A stretch of 64,000 nucleotides of DNA from Ectopseudomonas toyotomiensis (GTDB lineage: Bacteria; Pseudomonadota; Gammaproteobacteria; Pseudomonadales; Pseudomonadaceae): positions 1 to 64,000 of the forward strand of contig NZ_FOXK01000002.1 of NCBI RefSeq assembly GCF_900115695.1, in the 5' to 3' direction. Below are positions 24,573 through 35,913 of the stretch, one piece after another. A program made the position numbers and the translations under genes. Within the stretch, counting starts at the first letter, position 1. Each line of letters begins with the position of its first letter. Under the pieces are notes generated by a model, which did not search any database, was not told the DNA's origin, and worked only from the letters and a program-made list of their open reading frames with translations.

Positions 24573-25511
24573 ATGTCCCGCGAAATTCGCATCGCCACCC
24601 GTAAGAGCGCCCTGGCCCTGTGGCAGGCCGAACATGTCAAAGCCCGTCTGGAACAGGCTCATCCAGGTCTGAAGGTCAGCCTGGTGCCCATGGTCAGCCG
24701 CGGCGACAAGCTGCTCGACGCGCCGCTGGCGAAGATCGGCGGCAAGGGGCTGTTCGTCAAGGAGCTGGAAACCGCACTGCTGGAAAACGAGGCCGACATT
24801 GCCGTGCACTCGATGAAGGACGTGCCGATGGACTTTCCCGAAGGGCTGGGCCTGTACTGCATATGCGAGCGTGAAGACCCGCGCGACGCCTTCGTCTCCA
24901 ACACCTATGCCAGCCTCGATGCGCTGCCTCCCGGCAGCGTGGTCGGTACGTCCAGTCTGCGCCGTCAGGCCCAGTTGCTGGCGCGCCGGCCAGACCTGAA
25001 AATCCAGTTCCTGCGCGGCAACGTCAATACCCGCCTGGCCAAGCTCGATGCCGGTGAATACGACGCCATCATCCTTGCCGCAGCCGGCCTGATTCGCCTG
25101 GGGTTCGAAGACCGCATCCGCAGCTCGATCAGCGCTGAGGACAGCCTGCCGGCCGGCGGCCAGGGCGCCGTGGGCATCGAGTGCCGCAGTGCCGACAGCG
25201 ACGTGCATGCCTTGCTGGCGCCGCTGCATCACCGTGACACCGCGCTACGTGTCACCGCCGAGCGCGCGCTGAACAAGCACCTCAATGGCGGCTGCCAGGT
25301 CCCTATCGCCTGCTATGCCCTGCTCGAAGATGACCAGCTGTGGCTGCGCGGTCTGGTCGGCCAACCTGACGGCGGCCTGTTGTTGCGCGCCGAAGATCGC
25401 GCCGCCAGTAGCGATGCCGAGGCTCTGGGCGTGCGTGTCGCCGAGGCGCTGCTGGCGCAGGGGGCCGATGCCATTCTCCAGGCCGTCTATGGTGAGGCCG
25501 GTCACCCTTGA
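24573..25511 (+). CDS. hemC: Hydroxymethylbilane synthase (porphobilinogen deaminase)
   Basis: This 312-residue enzyme joins four porphobilinogens into hydroxymethylbilane in haem synthesis. Substrate-binding [14 protein letters not shown] and [11 protein letters not shown] motifs are intact. The dipyrromethane cofactor cysteine is Cys241 in NGGCQVPI. It overlaps hemD by 4 bases (TTGA), forming a hemCDXY operon directly after algR, the P. aeruginosa order. Confidence 0.96.
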   Translation: MSREIRIATRKSALALWQAEHVKARLEQAHPGLKVSLVPMVSRGDKLLDAPLAKIGGKGLFVKELETALLENEADIAVHSMKDVPMDFPEGLGLYCICEREDPRDAFVSNTYASLDALPPGSVVGTSSLRRQAQLLARRPDLKIQFLRGNVNTRLAKLDAGEYDAIILAAAGLIRLGFEDRIRSSISAEDSLPAGGQGAVGIECRSADSDVHALLAPLHHRDTALRVTAERALNKHLNGGCQVPIACYALLEDDQLWLRGLVGQPDGGLLLRAEDRAASSDAEALGVRVAEALLAQGADAILQAVYGEAGHP

Positions 25512-26275
25512 GCGCCTGGCGCCTGTTGCTGACGCGTCCTGCCGAGGATTGTGCGGCGCTGGCGCAGATACTGGCTGCGCAGGGTGTCGTCAGCCACTGC
25601 ATGCCGCTGCTGGCCATCGAGGCACTGGACGAGACACCCGAGCAGCGCAGCGCCTTTGCCGATTTGCAGCGTTACTGCGCGGTGATCGTGGTCAGCAAGC
25701 CGGCAGCCCGAATTGGCTTGCAGCTCTTGGCGCAGCATGGAGCGTCGACGCCTGATCTGCCCTGGTTCAGTGTCGGCGCGGCTACCGCTGCGGTACTCGC
25801 CGAGCAAGGCTTGGCCGTGCATTTTCCCGACGTGGGCGATGACAGCGAAGCGTTGCTCGCTCTGCCTGCACTGCAGCAGGCCATCGCGGCACCTGCACCG
25901 TGCGTGCTGATCCTGCGCGGCGAAGGTGGCCGAGAATTCCTCGCCGAACGCTTGCGCAGCCAAGGTGTGAGCGTCGACTATCTGCCACTGTATCGCCGCG
26001 TGCTGCCACAGTACGCGCCGGGCGAGTTGAGCCGACAGGTGCGAGCGGAACGCCTGAATGGCCTGGTTGTCAGCAGTGGGCAGGGTTTCGAGCATCTGCT
26101 GCAGCTAGCCGGCGATGACTGGCCGGCGTTGGCTCGGCTACCCTTGTTCGTACCCAGCCCGCGCGTCGCCGAACAGGCCCGCGCTGCGGGTGCCCAGATC
26201 GTTGTGGACTGTCGTGGCGCCAGTGCCGCGGCCTTGCAGGCAGCTTTGGAGCAGTTTCCGGCTGCCGCCCTCTAA
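25508..26275 (+). CDS. hemD: Uroporphyrinogen-III synthase
   Basis: This 255-residue enzyme cyclises and inverts ring D of hydroxymethylbilane. Sequence is poorly conserved in the family, but [13 protein letters not shown] at the start, the [13 protein letters not shown] and [14 protein letters not shown] regions and position right after hemC are diagnostic. The start codon is TTG, overlapping the hemC stop as TTGA; this fixes the N-terminus as (M)[10 protein letters not shown] and suggests reinitiation-dependent, lowered translation. Confidence 0.93.
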   Translation: MSAWRLLLTRPAEDCAALAQILAAQGVVSHCMPLLAIEALDETPEQRSAFADLQRYCAVIVVSKPAARIGLQLLAQHGASTPDLPWFSVGAATAAVLAEQGLAVHFPDVGDDSEALLALPALQQAIAAPAPCVLILRGEGGREFLAERLRSQGVSVDYLPLYRRVLPQYAPGELSRQVRAERLNGLVVSSGQGFEHLLQLAGDDWPALARLPLFVPSPRVAEQARAAGAQIVVDCRGASAAALQAALEQFPAAAL

Positions 26276-26287
26276 AAGGACGGATAC

Positions 26288-27421
26288 GTGAGCGAAGCAT
26301 CCACCCCGAACACGCCAGAAGACAAACCGGCCAGCGAAGCCGTGAAACCCACACCTGCACCGCCACCGGTGAAGGCACCACGCAGTGGCGGTGGCAGCGG
26401 CCTTGCTGCATTCGCCCTGCTGATTGGCCTGGCTGGCGCCGGTGCTGGCGGCTGGAGCCTGTGGCAACTGCATGCAATGCAGAGCAGGGACCTGCAGCAG
26501 GCCGAAGACCTGCAGCGCACCCGTGACGACAGTGCGAAGAAAGTGGATGAGCTGGCCCAGCGCCTCGATTCGCGTCTGTCCGCCCTGCCCAGTGCGGCTG
26601 AGCTGGACGAGCGCCGTCGTCTGCTGGCTAACCTGCAGAGCGATCAGCAGCGCCTGAGTCAGCGCCTGGAAAGCGTGCTCGATGGTAGCCGTCAGGATTG
26701 GCGCCTGGACGAGGCCGAACACCTGCTGCGCTTGGCCACCTTGAGATTGTCTGCGCTGCAGGATGTGGCCAGCGCCGAAGCGCTGGTACTGGCCGCCGAT
26801 GAAATCCTCCGCGAGCAGGACGACCCTGCCGCATTCGCCGCCCGTGAGCAGCTCAGTCGTAGTCTCGAAGCCCTGCGTACCACCGAGCGCCCGGATCGCG
26901 TCGGCCTGTTCCTGCAGCTGGGCGCCTTGCGTGAGCAGGCCGCTACCCTCAATCCACTGGCGCCGACCTTCGAAGGGCAGGGTGACGTGCTCTCCGACCT
27001 GGCAGCCGAAGGCGACGGCAGTGCCTGGTGGAGCGAGTGGGCGAAGAAGCTGTCGGAGTACTTCCGTATCGAGTTCGACGCCGATCGCAACGTGCGTCCG
27101 CTGCTGTCCGGGCAAAGCCTGTCGCAGGTGCGCCTGAGCCTGTCGCTGGCGCTGGAACAGGCGCAGTGGGCCGCACTGCATGGTCAGACCGGTGTGTACA
27201 AGCAGTCGCTGAAACAGGCCGAGGAAATCCTCGACGCCCACTTCAACCTGGATAACCCGGACAGTCGCGCCCTGCGCCAGCGTTTCGGCGAGCTGGCCGA
27301 TGCCAGCATCGAGGTCAAGGTGCCGGATCTGAGCGACTCGCTCGATGCGCTGCAGGCCTACCTGCAACGCAAACAGGCGCAACGTCGGCAGGGGGCCGCG
27401 GCGGCCGAGGAGGCGCAATGA
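26288..27421 (+). CDS. hemX: HemX-like membrane protein
   Basis: This 377-residue protein has a cytoplasmic Pro/Lys/Ala-rich N-terminal tail, one membrane helix (about 38-62, AFALLIGLAGAGAGGWSLW) and a long helical periplasmic part with coiled coil (about 70-125). It belongs to the HemX family, sometimes annotated as uroporphyrin-III C-methyltransferase, but has no methyltransferase domain. The start is GTG, 12 bases after hemD with AAAAGGA upstream. It overlaps hemY by 4 bases. Confidence 0.87.
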   Translation: MSEASTPNTPEDKPASEAVKPTPAPPPVKAPRSGGGSGLAAFALLIGLAGAGAGGWSLWQLHAMQSRDLQQAEDLQRTRDDSAKKVDELAQRLDSRLSALPSAAELDERRRLLANLQSDQQRLSQRLESVLDGSRQDWRLDEAEHLLRLATLRLSALQDVASAEALVLAADEILREQDDPAAFAAREQLSRSLEALRTTERPDRVGLFLQLGALREQAATLNPLAPTFEGQGDVLSDLAAEGDGSAWWSEWAKKLSEYFRIEFDADRNVRPLLSGQSLSQVRLSLSLALEQAQWAALHGQTGVYKQSLKQAEEILDAHFNLDNPDSRALRQRFGELADASIEVKVPDLSDSLDALQAYLQRKQAQRRQGAAAAEEAQ

Positions 27422-28665
27422 GACGCCTGATCTGGCTCCTGTTATTGCTGGCCATCGCCGCCGGGCTGTATCTGCTCAGTCTGGCCATCGAGGCTGATCG
27501 CGGTTATGTGCTGTTCGCCTACCAGGGCTTTCGCTACCAGTCCGGCCTGTGGGCATTCCTTGGCCTGCTGGTGGTCGTGGTGGTGCTGTACTACCTGATC
27601 AAGTGGACACTGCGTTTGTTGCTCAGCTCGACACGGCTGGCCAACCCCTGGTCGCGTCTGCATCGTAACCGCCGTGTGCGCCTGGCTTCCGAGCAGGGCA
27701 TGCTCGACCTGGCCGAAGGTCGCTGGGCGCGTGCCCAGCGTCAACTGACCCGTGCCGCCGAAGCCGACAGTCAGCCATTGATGTACTACCTCGGCGCTGC
27801 TCGTGCTGCCAGCAAGCTTGGCGATCACGAGCAGAGCGACGCATTGCTCGAGCGCGCACTGAACAAGCAACCCCAGGCCGAGCTGGCGATTGCCCTGACC
27901 CATGCCGAGCTGCAGCGTAACCGCGGCGACAGCGACGCGGCACTGGAAACCCTGCAGGCCATGCGTGAGCGCCACCCAGGCCATCACCTGGTGCTGCGTC
28001 AGTTGCAGCGTCTGTATCTGCAGCGCCAGGACTGGTCGGCACTGCTTGGCTTGCTGCCCGAGTTGCGCAAGGAAAAGGCGTTGCCCGCTGCAGAACTCGA
28101 CGAACTGGAGCGCGAGACCTGGCGTGGTCGCCTGGCCGATGCCGGCCTTGCTGGTCAGGGCCATGGCGAAACTGCGCTTCAGCCGCTGACGCAAGCCTGG
28201 CAGCAGCTTTCCGCGCCACTGCGTCAGGAGCCTGAGCTGATCGCCACCTATGTCGAGCAACTGCGTCGACTGGGCGCGCAGGAAGAAGCCGAGGAAGTTC
28301 TGCGCGGCGCGCTCAAACGTGGTTACGACAGCCGTCTGGCGCGCTTCTACGGCGTGCTGCGTGGCGCCGACCCGGCGCGTCAGCTGCAAACGGCCGAACT
28401 CTGGCTCAAGCAGCATCCGCAGGATCCTGCCCTGTTGTTGACCCTGGGCCGCCTGAGCCTGCAGAACCAGTTGTGGGGCAAGGCGCGAGACTATTTCGAG
28501 ACCAGTCTGAAGCTTGAGCGCCACCCGGAGACCTGCGCCGAGCTGGCGCGTCTGCTGGCGCAATTGGGTGAGTTGGAACGCAGCAATCAGCTGTTGCTGG
28601 AGAGCCTCGGTCTGTTACATCAGGGCTTGCCTCCGCTGCCGCAACCGCAGGACGTGACAGCCTGA
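27418..28665 (+). CDS. hemY: HemY-type TPR membrane protein
   Basis: This 415-residue inner-membrane protein has two N-terminal membrane helices (about 3-25 and 40-63) followed by tetratricopeptide repeats (about 90-400, for example MYYLGAARAASKLGDHEQSD). In proteobacteria HemY is needed for normal protoporphyrin synthesis, distinct from the Gram-positive oxidase of the same name. It is the last gene of hemCDXY. Confidence 0.9.
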   Translation: MRRLIWLLLLLAIAAGLYLLSLAIEADRGYVLFAYQGFRYQSGLWAFLGLLVVVVVLYYLIKWTLRLLLSSTRLANPWSRLHRNRRVRLASEQGMLDLAEGRWARAQRQLTRAAEADSQPLMYYLGAARAASKLGDHEQSDALLERALNKQPQAELAIALTHAELQRNRGDSDAALETLQAMRERHPGHHLVLRQLQRLYLQRQDWSALLGLLPELRKEKALPAAELDELERETWRGRLADAGLAGQGHGETALQPLTQAWQQLSAPLRQEPELIATYVEQLRRLGAQEEAEEVLRGALKRGYDSRLARFYGVLRGADPARQLQTAELWLKQHPQDPALLLTLGRLSLQNQLWGKARDYFETSLKLERHPETCAELARLLAQLGELERSNQLLLESLGLLHQGLPPLPQPQDVTA

Positions 28666-28816
28666 ATGGATGCGGCTGATTGCCGCAGTTTACTCGCCGT
28701 ACGGACGGAGGGGCGTTCGGGCATGATGAATAGCCTGCTCTGAGTCATGGGGCGCCTTGAAAGGCGCCCTCGCTTTCCTCTACCGTACTGCCCTCGATTT
28801 CCCTCCCGGAGCCACC

Positions 28817-29308
28817 ATGCACTTGGCCAGCCCGCGTCCCCTGTTTTTCCTGGCATTCATCGGCTGCGTACTGCTGATGGCGGCTGCGTTGTACCTGGAA
28901 CATGTCGTTGGCCTGGAACCCTGTCCGATGTGCGTGCTGCAGCGAATCTGCGTGATTCTGTTCGGCGTGGTCTGCCTGATCGCTGCGATCCATGGGCCGG
29001 GGAGTCTCGGTCGTCGCATCTATGCGGTGCTGGCACTGCTGTTCGCCAGCGCTGGCGCCGCTACCGCTGGCCGGCAGATCTGGTTGCAGAGCGTGCCAGC
29101 CGATCAGCTCGAAGCCTGTCTGCCCAGCCTCGAGTTCATGATGGAAGCCCTGCCGATGCAAGACATCGTGCGCCTGGTGTTCCAGGGTAGTGCTGACTGT
29201 GCCGAGGTGAAGTGGACGCTGTTTGGTATGAGCATCCCCGAATGGAGCCTGCTCGGTTTCATCGGTATGCTCGGTTTCTGCCTGTTCCAGCTGCTGCGTC
29301 GCAATTGA
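28817..29308 (+). CDS. dsbB: Disulfide bond formation protein DsbB (DsbH type)
   Basis: This 163-residue membrane protein reoxidises DsbA and passes electrons to quinone. There are four membrane helices; the first loop pair is Cys36-Pro-Met-Cys39 and the second pair is Cys101 and Cys128. P. aeruginosa has two such proteins; the one beside algQ is called DsbH, and position points to that one. The start at 28817 follows the ribosome site GGAG and gives the normal N-terminus. A GC-rich hairpin (about 28748-28768) upstream may end the hem operon. Confidence 0.9.
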   Translation: MHLASPRPLFFLAFIGCVLLMAAALYLEHVVGLEPCPMCVLQRICVILFGVVCLIAAIHGPGSLGRRIYAVLALLFASAGAATAGRQIWLQSVPADQLEACLPSLEFMMEALPMQDIVRLVFQGSADCAEVKWTLFGMSIPEWSLLGFIGMLGFCLFQLLRRN

Positions 29309-29322
29309 GAATGCGAATTGCA

Positions 29323-29347
29323 CGAAGCCACGCGGGTCGTGGCTTCG
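29323..29347 (+). terminator. Possible terminator hairpin after dsbB
   Basis: CGAAGCCAC and GTGGCTTCG arms form a perfect 9-base stem with a 7-base loop, but only a weak T-tract follows. Confidence 0.4.
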
Positions 29348-29544
29348 AGATTAAACGCTCGTATGAAACTTTCTCACGGCGATGCCTTGATGGTGGGTGC
29401 CCACGAGCATAATCTGGCTCGCACGCACCGCCGGAAAAATGCCATTTTGCGGTTGCCTTCCCAAGGCCAAGCACCGATTGACAGAAAAACGTCTCGGGAG
29501 CGGACGTATAACAGGCATTATCGATAAGGGAAGCGAGGTTCATC

Positions 29545-30018
29545 ATGCTTGAGAGTTGCCGGAACGCACAGGAACGTTGGGGTGGGGTTCACCAGCTGAT
29601 TGATCGCTGGCTGGGTGAGCGCCGCGAACTTGTGCTGGCTTACACCGCCCTTACCAAGGCGCCGCAGGCGCCAGCCATCAACTGTGAGTCTCTGCAGGGT
29701 TTCTGCGAGTTGCTGGTGGACTACGTGTCTGCTGGTCACTTCGAGGTCTACGAGCAGCTGACCAACGAGGCCAAGGCCTTCAACGACCAGCGTGGTCTGG
29801 AACTGGCCAAGCAGATCTACCCGCGTATCGAAGCCATTACGGCGGTCGCGCTGGCGTTCAATGACCACTGCGACAATGGCGATTGTCGCGACAGCACGTC
29901 GCTGGTGGCAGAGCTCAATCATCTGGGGCAGTTGCTGCACGAGCGTTTCGAACTGGAAGACTGCCTGATCGAAGTGCTGCACAACGCTCATCAGGAACAG
30001 GCCGCCGAAGCGCTCTGA
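29545..30018 (+). CDS. algQ: Anti-sigma70 factor AlgQ (Rsd family)
   Basis: This 157-residue protein of the Rsd/AlgQ family binds the housekeeping sigma factor RpoD and lowers its competition with alternative sigmas. The helical body ([25 protein letters not shown] and onward) contains the family's conserved acidic and histidine residues. In P. aeruginosa AlgQ affects alginate, siderophore and virulence genes. It stands alone with 236 bases upstream. Confidence 0.93.
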   Translation: MLESCRNAQERWGGVHQLIDRWLGERRELVLAYTALTKAPQAPAINCESLQGFCELLVDYVSAGHFEVYEQLTNEAKAFNDQRGLELAKQIYPRIEAITAVALAFNDHCDNGDCRDSTSLVAELNHLGQLLHERFELEDCLIEVLHNAHQEQAAEAL

Positions 30019-30221
30019 ACCCTTGCTGGCAATGGTCCGGAGCACTCCGGGCCGTCAGGCTGACGCCAGTCAGTCAAGCGTCGACGCACAAGTTTTTAGC
30101 AGCGGCGTCCCGCCGCGCATCAGGGCCGCGCGCAATCGAAAAGCTTCCCCCCCGGGCGGGCTCCTGCGCAAGACCGCTTTGGCAACCTGATCGGATCGGC
30201 ATCAGGCCTGCAGGCTGGCCT

Positions 30222-30869
30222 TCAGTCGGCCACGTCGAGCAGGCGCAGATCGAACACCAGCGGCGCATAGGGCGGTATCAGGTCGCCCGCACCTTCCTCC
30301 CCATAAGCCTGATCCGATGGAATCACCAGGCGCCAGTGAGCGCCTTTCGGCATTTGCAGCAGTGCGCTGCGCCAGCCGCCGATCAGGCTGTCCAGGCGAA
30401 ACCACTGCGGTGTGCTGCTCTCGTCGAAGACGCTGCCGTCCGCCAGTTCGCCGCGGTAGCTCACCTGTACTCGGCTGCGAGCGGTGGGCATGGGGCCGCT
30501 GCCAGGGCTGAGCTCTGTCACCAGTACGCCGTTGGCCAGCTCCCGCACGTCAGGGCGGCGACGTTGCTCGGCGAGAAAACGCTGCTCGGCCTCGATAGCT
30601 TTGCTCTGGCGCTGTGGTGAGGCTTCGATACGCGCTTCGTGCTCATCGAGCAGCTGCTCGATCCGACTGGCGTCGAGGCGCAGAGGCTTGCCCTCATAGG
30701 CCTGGCGCAAGCCTTCGAGCAGCTCGCTCAGCGGCAGGTCTGGCACCTCGTCGTGCAGGCGCTCGCCGAGTCGCACGCCGAGGCTGTAGGCCAGATCCTG
30801 CTGGTGCTGGTCAGCCTGTACGCCCAGGCTGCAGCAGATGGCGAGGGCGGCTAGTACGGCGCGGCTCAT
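30222..30869 (-). CDS. FKBP-type peptidyl-prolyl cis-trans isomerase
   Basis: This 215-residue periplasmic protein has a signal peptide (about 1-19), an FkpA-like N-terminal dimerisation region (SLGVRLGERLHDEVPDLPLSELLEGL) and a C-terminal FKBP domain (about 112-212, VQVSYRGELADGSVFDESSTP; WRLVIPSDQAYGEEGAGDLIPPYAPLVFDLRLLDV in outline). It likely folds outer-membrane and secreted proteins. It lies between algQ and algP on the opposite strand, the same place as in P. aeruginosa. Confidence 0.88.
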   Translation of the reverse strand: MSRAVLAALAICCSLGVQADQHQQDLAYSLGVRLGERLHDEVPDLPLSELLEGLRQAYEGKPLRLDASRIEQLLDEHEARIEASPQRQSKAIEAEQRFLAEQRRRPDVRELANGVLVTELSPGSGPMPTARSRVQVSYRGELADGSVFDESSTPQWFRLDSLIGGWRSALLQMPKGAHWRLVIPSDQAYGEEGAGDLIPPYAPLVFDLRLLDVAD

Positions 30870-31062
30870 TACGGTGTCTCCCGATCAAGATGCTTAGGGG
30901 CTGTTGAGATTACGCTGCGCCGCAGTCTGCGCTGAAACGGCAAAAGGCCTCGACGATTATGCCAGCGCGGTTCGGCATCTGCTCGGTTCGCCAAAAGGCC
31001 TATGGCGAGCCCTCGCGGCTGCGTCTAGTATGGGCGCGTTCACATCCGCCTGGAGGCGCGCC

Positions 31063-32025
31063 ATGTCGGCCAAGAAGAAGTCCATCACTACCCCGTTGCA
31101 CCTGCTGCACCAACTGTCTGCCAGCCTGCTCGAACACCTGGAAAATGCCTGCTCGCAAGCGCTGATCGACGCCGAGAAACTGCTCGCCAAGCTGGAGAAG
31201 CAGCGCGGTAAGGCGCAGGAAAAACTGCACAAGGCTCGCAGCAAGCTGCAGGACGCGGCTGTTGCCGGCAAGGCCAAGGCGCAAGCCAAAGCCAAGGATG
31301 CAGTCGCCGAGTTGGAGGAGCTGCTCGACTCGCTCAAGGCCAGCCAGAGCGAAACCCGCACCTACATCGCCCAGCTCAAGCGTGATGCCCAGGAAAGCCT
31401 GAAGCTGGCACAGGGCGTAGGCAAAGTGAAGGAAGCCGCTGGTAAGGCGTTGGATGCACGTGAGACCAAAGCCGCTGCTCCGGCCGCCAAGCCGACCAGC
31501 AAACCGGTCGCGGCGAAGAAGCCTGCTGCTGCGAAGACGCCCGTGAAGAAGGCCCCGGCCAAACCGACTGCTGCCAAACCGGCGAGCAAACCCGTCGCCA
31601 AGCCAGCAGCGAAACCTGCGGCAGCCAGCAAACCTGCGGTTAAGCCAGCTGCCAGCAAGGCCGTTGCGGCAAAACCCGCTGCGCCGAAAGCTGCCGCCAA
31701 ACCCGCTGCCGCCAAGCCAGCCGCCAAACCGGCAGCCAAGCCTGCTGCAGCAAAAGCACCGGCCAAGCCCGCAGCAGCCAGTAAACCTGTCGCCAAACCT
31801 GCTGCCAAGCCGGCTGCCAAGGCCACGCCTGCAAAACCCGCGAGCAAACCTGTCAGCAAGCCGGCTGTGGTGAAGAAACCAGCCGCTGCCAAGGCTCCGG
31901 CGAAGAAGGCTCCGGCCAAGCCAGCAGTTGCCAAACCAGTCGCCGCAGCGGTTGCTCCGGCAGCCCCTGCTGCTCCTGCGACCACCAATGGAGCCACCGC
32001 CCCGGTTACTCCGAGCGCTTCCTAA
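31063..32025 (+). CDS. algP: Histone H1-like regulatory protein AlgP
   Basis: This 320-residue protein has a coiled-coil N-terminal part (about 1-130: ASLLEHLENACSQALIDAEKLLAKLEKQRGK in outline) and a C-terminal part (about 135-300) built from KPAA/KPAS-type four- and five-residue repeats rich in Lys, Pro and Ala, like eukaryotic histone H1 tails. The tail binds DNA and was reported to influence algD. The DNA coding the repeats is itself repetitive and prone to length change, as known in P. aeruginosa. The start follows GGAGG. The end overlaps the opposite-strand TIGR02444 gene by 4 bases. Confidence 0.93.
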   Translation: MSAKKKSITTPLHLLHQLSASLLEHLENACSQALIDAEKLLAKLEKQRGKAQEKLHKARSKLQDAAVAGKAKAQAKAKDAVAELEELLDSLKASQSETRTYIAQLKRDAQESLKLAQGVGKVKEAAGKALDARETKAAAPAAKPTSKPVAAKKPAAAKTPVKKAPAKPTAAKPASKPVAKPAAKPAAASKPAVKPAASKAVAAKPAAPKAAAKPAAAKPAAKPAAKPAAAKAPAKPAAASKPVAKPAAKPAAKATPAKPASKPVSKPAVVKKPAAAKAPAKKAPAKPAVAKPVAAAVAPAAPAAPATTNGATAPVTPSAS

Positions 32026-32465
32026 GGGTGATCAACGGCGCCGCGTAGCACCTGCAGCGCGGCGCTGTTCCCTCCGGCCAGGCGAATCAGCCAATCGTTT
32101 TCGCCTGCCTCGTTTGGCCAGTGCTCGGCCAGCACCTGCAAACGATCGAGCAATACCCGCTCGGCCTGCAGTTCCAGTTTCTTGACCTGCTCACGCAAGG
32201 CTGCCAGCTCCGTATCCTGGCTTGCGTTCGCGCGCCAGTCCTGGCGTACCTGGCGCAAGGGTGCGATCACCTCGCGTTGCCAAGGGGCAGCCGCTTGCTG
32301 CAGTGCCTGCAGGCGCTCATCCAGGCAGCGCACACCGCGCCGCTGCAACCAGGCTCCGGTCAGCAGCAGGCAAACGTCACTACCTGTGTCCTGCAACTCC
32401 AGGCAGGCCTGTTCCACGCCTGCTCTGGCGTAGAGTTCGAGGGCGAAATTCCACAGATCCTGCAC
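32022..32465 (-). CDS. TIGR02444 family protein
   Basis: This 147-residue cytoplasmic protein begins LWNFALELYARAGVEQACLELQDTGSDVCLLL, the signature of the TIGR02444 family found next to algP and an ABC-F gene in Pseudomonas. A second half with coiled coil (LREQVKKLELQAERVLLDRLQ) follows. No function is known. It is convergent with algP and divergent from the ABC-F gene, with only 38 bases between starts. Confidence 0.75.
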   Translation of the reverse strand: MQDLWNFALELYARAGVEQACLELQDTGSDVCLLLTGAWLQRRGVRCLDERLQALQQAAAPWQREVIAPLRQVRQDWRANASQDTELAALREQVKKLELQAERVLLDRLQVLAEHWPNEAGENDWLIRLAGGNSAALQVLRGAVDHP

Positions 32466-32503
32466 GCGGCCTCCGGGGCGATTTGATAGACTCCGCCGCC
32501 ATT

Positions 32504-34416
<1,913 letters not shown>

Positions 34417-34417
<1 letters not shown>

Positions 34418-34956
34418 TGGAACAGCTTGAACTGCTGGCGGCCTGGCGCGACCCACTGATTCGCACCGGCCAGGTACTGCTGATCATCCTGCTGGCGTGG
34501 ATCGCCCAGCGTATTCTCACCCGTGCCATCAGCCGTCTCGGCGCGCGTTACAGCCTGCTGCCGCCAGAAGTGCTGCAGCCGCTGCGTGGGCTGGTGCGTT
34601 GGCTGATCATGGGCAGCGCTCTGCTCATGGTACTGGAGCGCCTGGGTGTTTCCGCGACCGTGCTGTGGACGGCGCTGACCGGCTTCACCGCTGTCGCCGC
34701 GGTGGCGTTCTTCGCCATTTGGAGCGTGCTGTCGAACATGTTCTGCGCGCTGCTGATCTTCACCATGGGGCCGTTCCGTATCGGCGATACGGTCGAGGTG
34801 ATCGACAGCGCCGACAAACCGGGCGTCAAAGGCCGGGTCATCGCCATCAACCTGTTCTACACCACCCTGCAGGACCTCAGTGAGGAGGCTGCCGGCGCCG
34901 TGTTGCAGGTGCCCAACAGCCTGTTCTTCCAGAGGTCGGTGCGCCGCTGGCGCTGA
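34417..34956 (+). CDS. Small MscS-family mechanosensitive channel
   Basis: This 179-residue membrane protein has three helices (about 17-35, 57-78, 86-115) followed by the start of an MscS beta domain (GPFRIGDTVEVIDSADKPGVKGRVIAINLFYTTL, ending in VPNSLFFQRSVRRW). It lacks the C-terminal alpha-beta cage of classical MscS and ends just after the PN motif, so it is a short-form member. It is translationally coupled to the ABC-F gene (TAATG). Confidence 0.85.
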
Positions 34957-35032
34957 CCGACTGGTCGAGGCGCTGGAGCAGGAGTAGGCTGTGCTGCTCT
35001 TCCCCTGAATTCAGCTTCTCGAGGTACGCATC

Positions 35033-35665
35033 ATGGCATTGGAAACCTGGCTCGCTTTCTTCGTCGCCTGCTGGGTGATCAGCCTGTCGCCGGGTGCTGG
35101 TGCCGTGGCCTCGATGTCGGCCGGTATGCAGTACGGCTTCTGGCGCGGCTACTGGAACGCGCTCGGCTTGCAGCTCGGTCTGGCGCTGCAGATCGCCATT
35201 GTCGCCGCGGGTGTGGGCGCCGTCCTTGCCACCTCGGCCCTGGCCTTCAGCCTGATCAAGTGGTTCGGCGTGGCCTATCTGGTGTTCCTCGCTTACAAAC
35301 AGTGGGTCGCCCTGCCCAGCGATCTGGATGCCGGCGCGGCCGAGCGTCCTATCGGCCGGCCGCTGGCCCTGGTTCTACGTGGCTTCTTGGTCAATTTCAG
35401 CAACCCCAAGGCCATCGTCTTCATGCTCGCGGTACTGCCGCAGTTCATCAATCCGCATGCACCGCTGGTGGCGCAGTATCTGGTGATGGGCGTGACCATG
35501 ATCATCGTCGATCTGATCGTCATGGCCGGTTACACCGGCCTCGCCTCGCGCGTCCTGCGCCTGCTGCGCACCCCTCGTCAGCAGCGGGTAATGAATCGCA
35601 GTTTCGCCGCGTTGTTCGCTGCCGCTGCGGGCTTGCTGGCGACCGTCAAGCGCGCGGCAGTCTGA
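35033..35665 (+). CDS. LysE/RhtB-family amino-acid exporter
   Basis: This 210-residue inner-membrane exporter has five or six helices with the family motif SLSPGAGAVASMSAGMQYGFWRG (about 17-39) and FLVNFSNPKAIVFMLAVLPQFI (about 119-140). Such proteins export homoserine, threonine or related amino acids; the substrate is unknown here. It has its own ribosome site (CGAGG) and no clear operon partner. Confidence 0.85.
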   Translation: MALETWLAFFVACWVISLSPGAGAVASMSAGMQYGFWRGYWNALGLQLGLALQIAIVAAGVGAVLATSALAFSLIKWFGVAYLVFLAYKQWVALPSDLDAGAAERPIGRPLALVLRGFLVNFSNPKAIVFMLAVLPQFINPHAPLVAQYLVMGVTMIIVDLIVMAGYTGLASRVLRLLRTPRQQRVMNRSFAALFAAAAGLLATVKRAAV

Positions 35666-35723
35666 GGCTCGCCCGCTATCGTCCAACGCTGGCCGATAGC
35701 GTTTGTCCGGGATGTTCTGAAAA

Positions 35724-35757
35724 GCCATTCATCGTCTCTCCCGCGAAGGCGGGAGCC
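35724..35757. repeat. Intergenic inverted repeat
   Basis: CTCCCGC-GAAG-GCGGGAG is a short GC-rich palindrome of the kind scattered in Pseudomonas intergenic DNA. It may end the exporter transcript, but has no T-run. Confidence 0.35.
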
Positions 35758-35833
35758 CGGGTGATTGGCAGGTTCTGGATGGCCGCCTGTGCAGGCAAGG
35801 CGGTTTTCAGGGTCCGCTCGGCAGTTTGTTACT

Positions 35834-35848
35834 GAATATTTCATATTC
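35834..35848. promoter_or_regulatory. AT-rich palindrome upstream of the FTR1 gene
   Basis: GAATAT-TTC-ATATTC is a perfect 6-3-6 inverted repeat in the only AT-rich part of the spacer. Size and place would fit an operator for an iron-responsive regulator, but the match to a Fur box is weak. Confidence 0.25.
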
Positions 35849-35913
35849 TTCTTGTGCTCAATCGTTAGGCCAGCAACAATTTAATGCCACCCATTCTCGT
35901 TTGGGATGCATTA

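Noticed and set aside
31465..31970. Regular repeats as a CRISPR array
   Set aside because: They code for KPAA-type protein repeats in algP, have no constant spacer length and show no cas genes nearby.
32222..32503. N-terminal extension of the ABC-F protein
   Set aside because: The upstream frame is antisense to the TIGR02444 gene and lacks family similarity; MIRLQNLTLQRG is the normal start.
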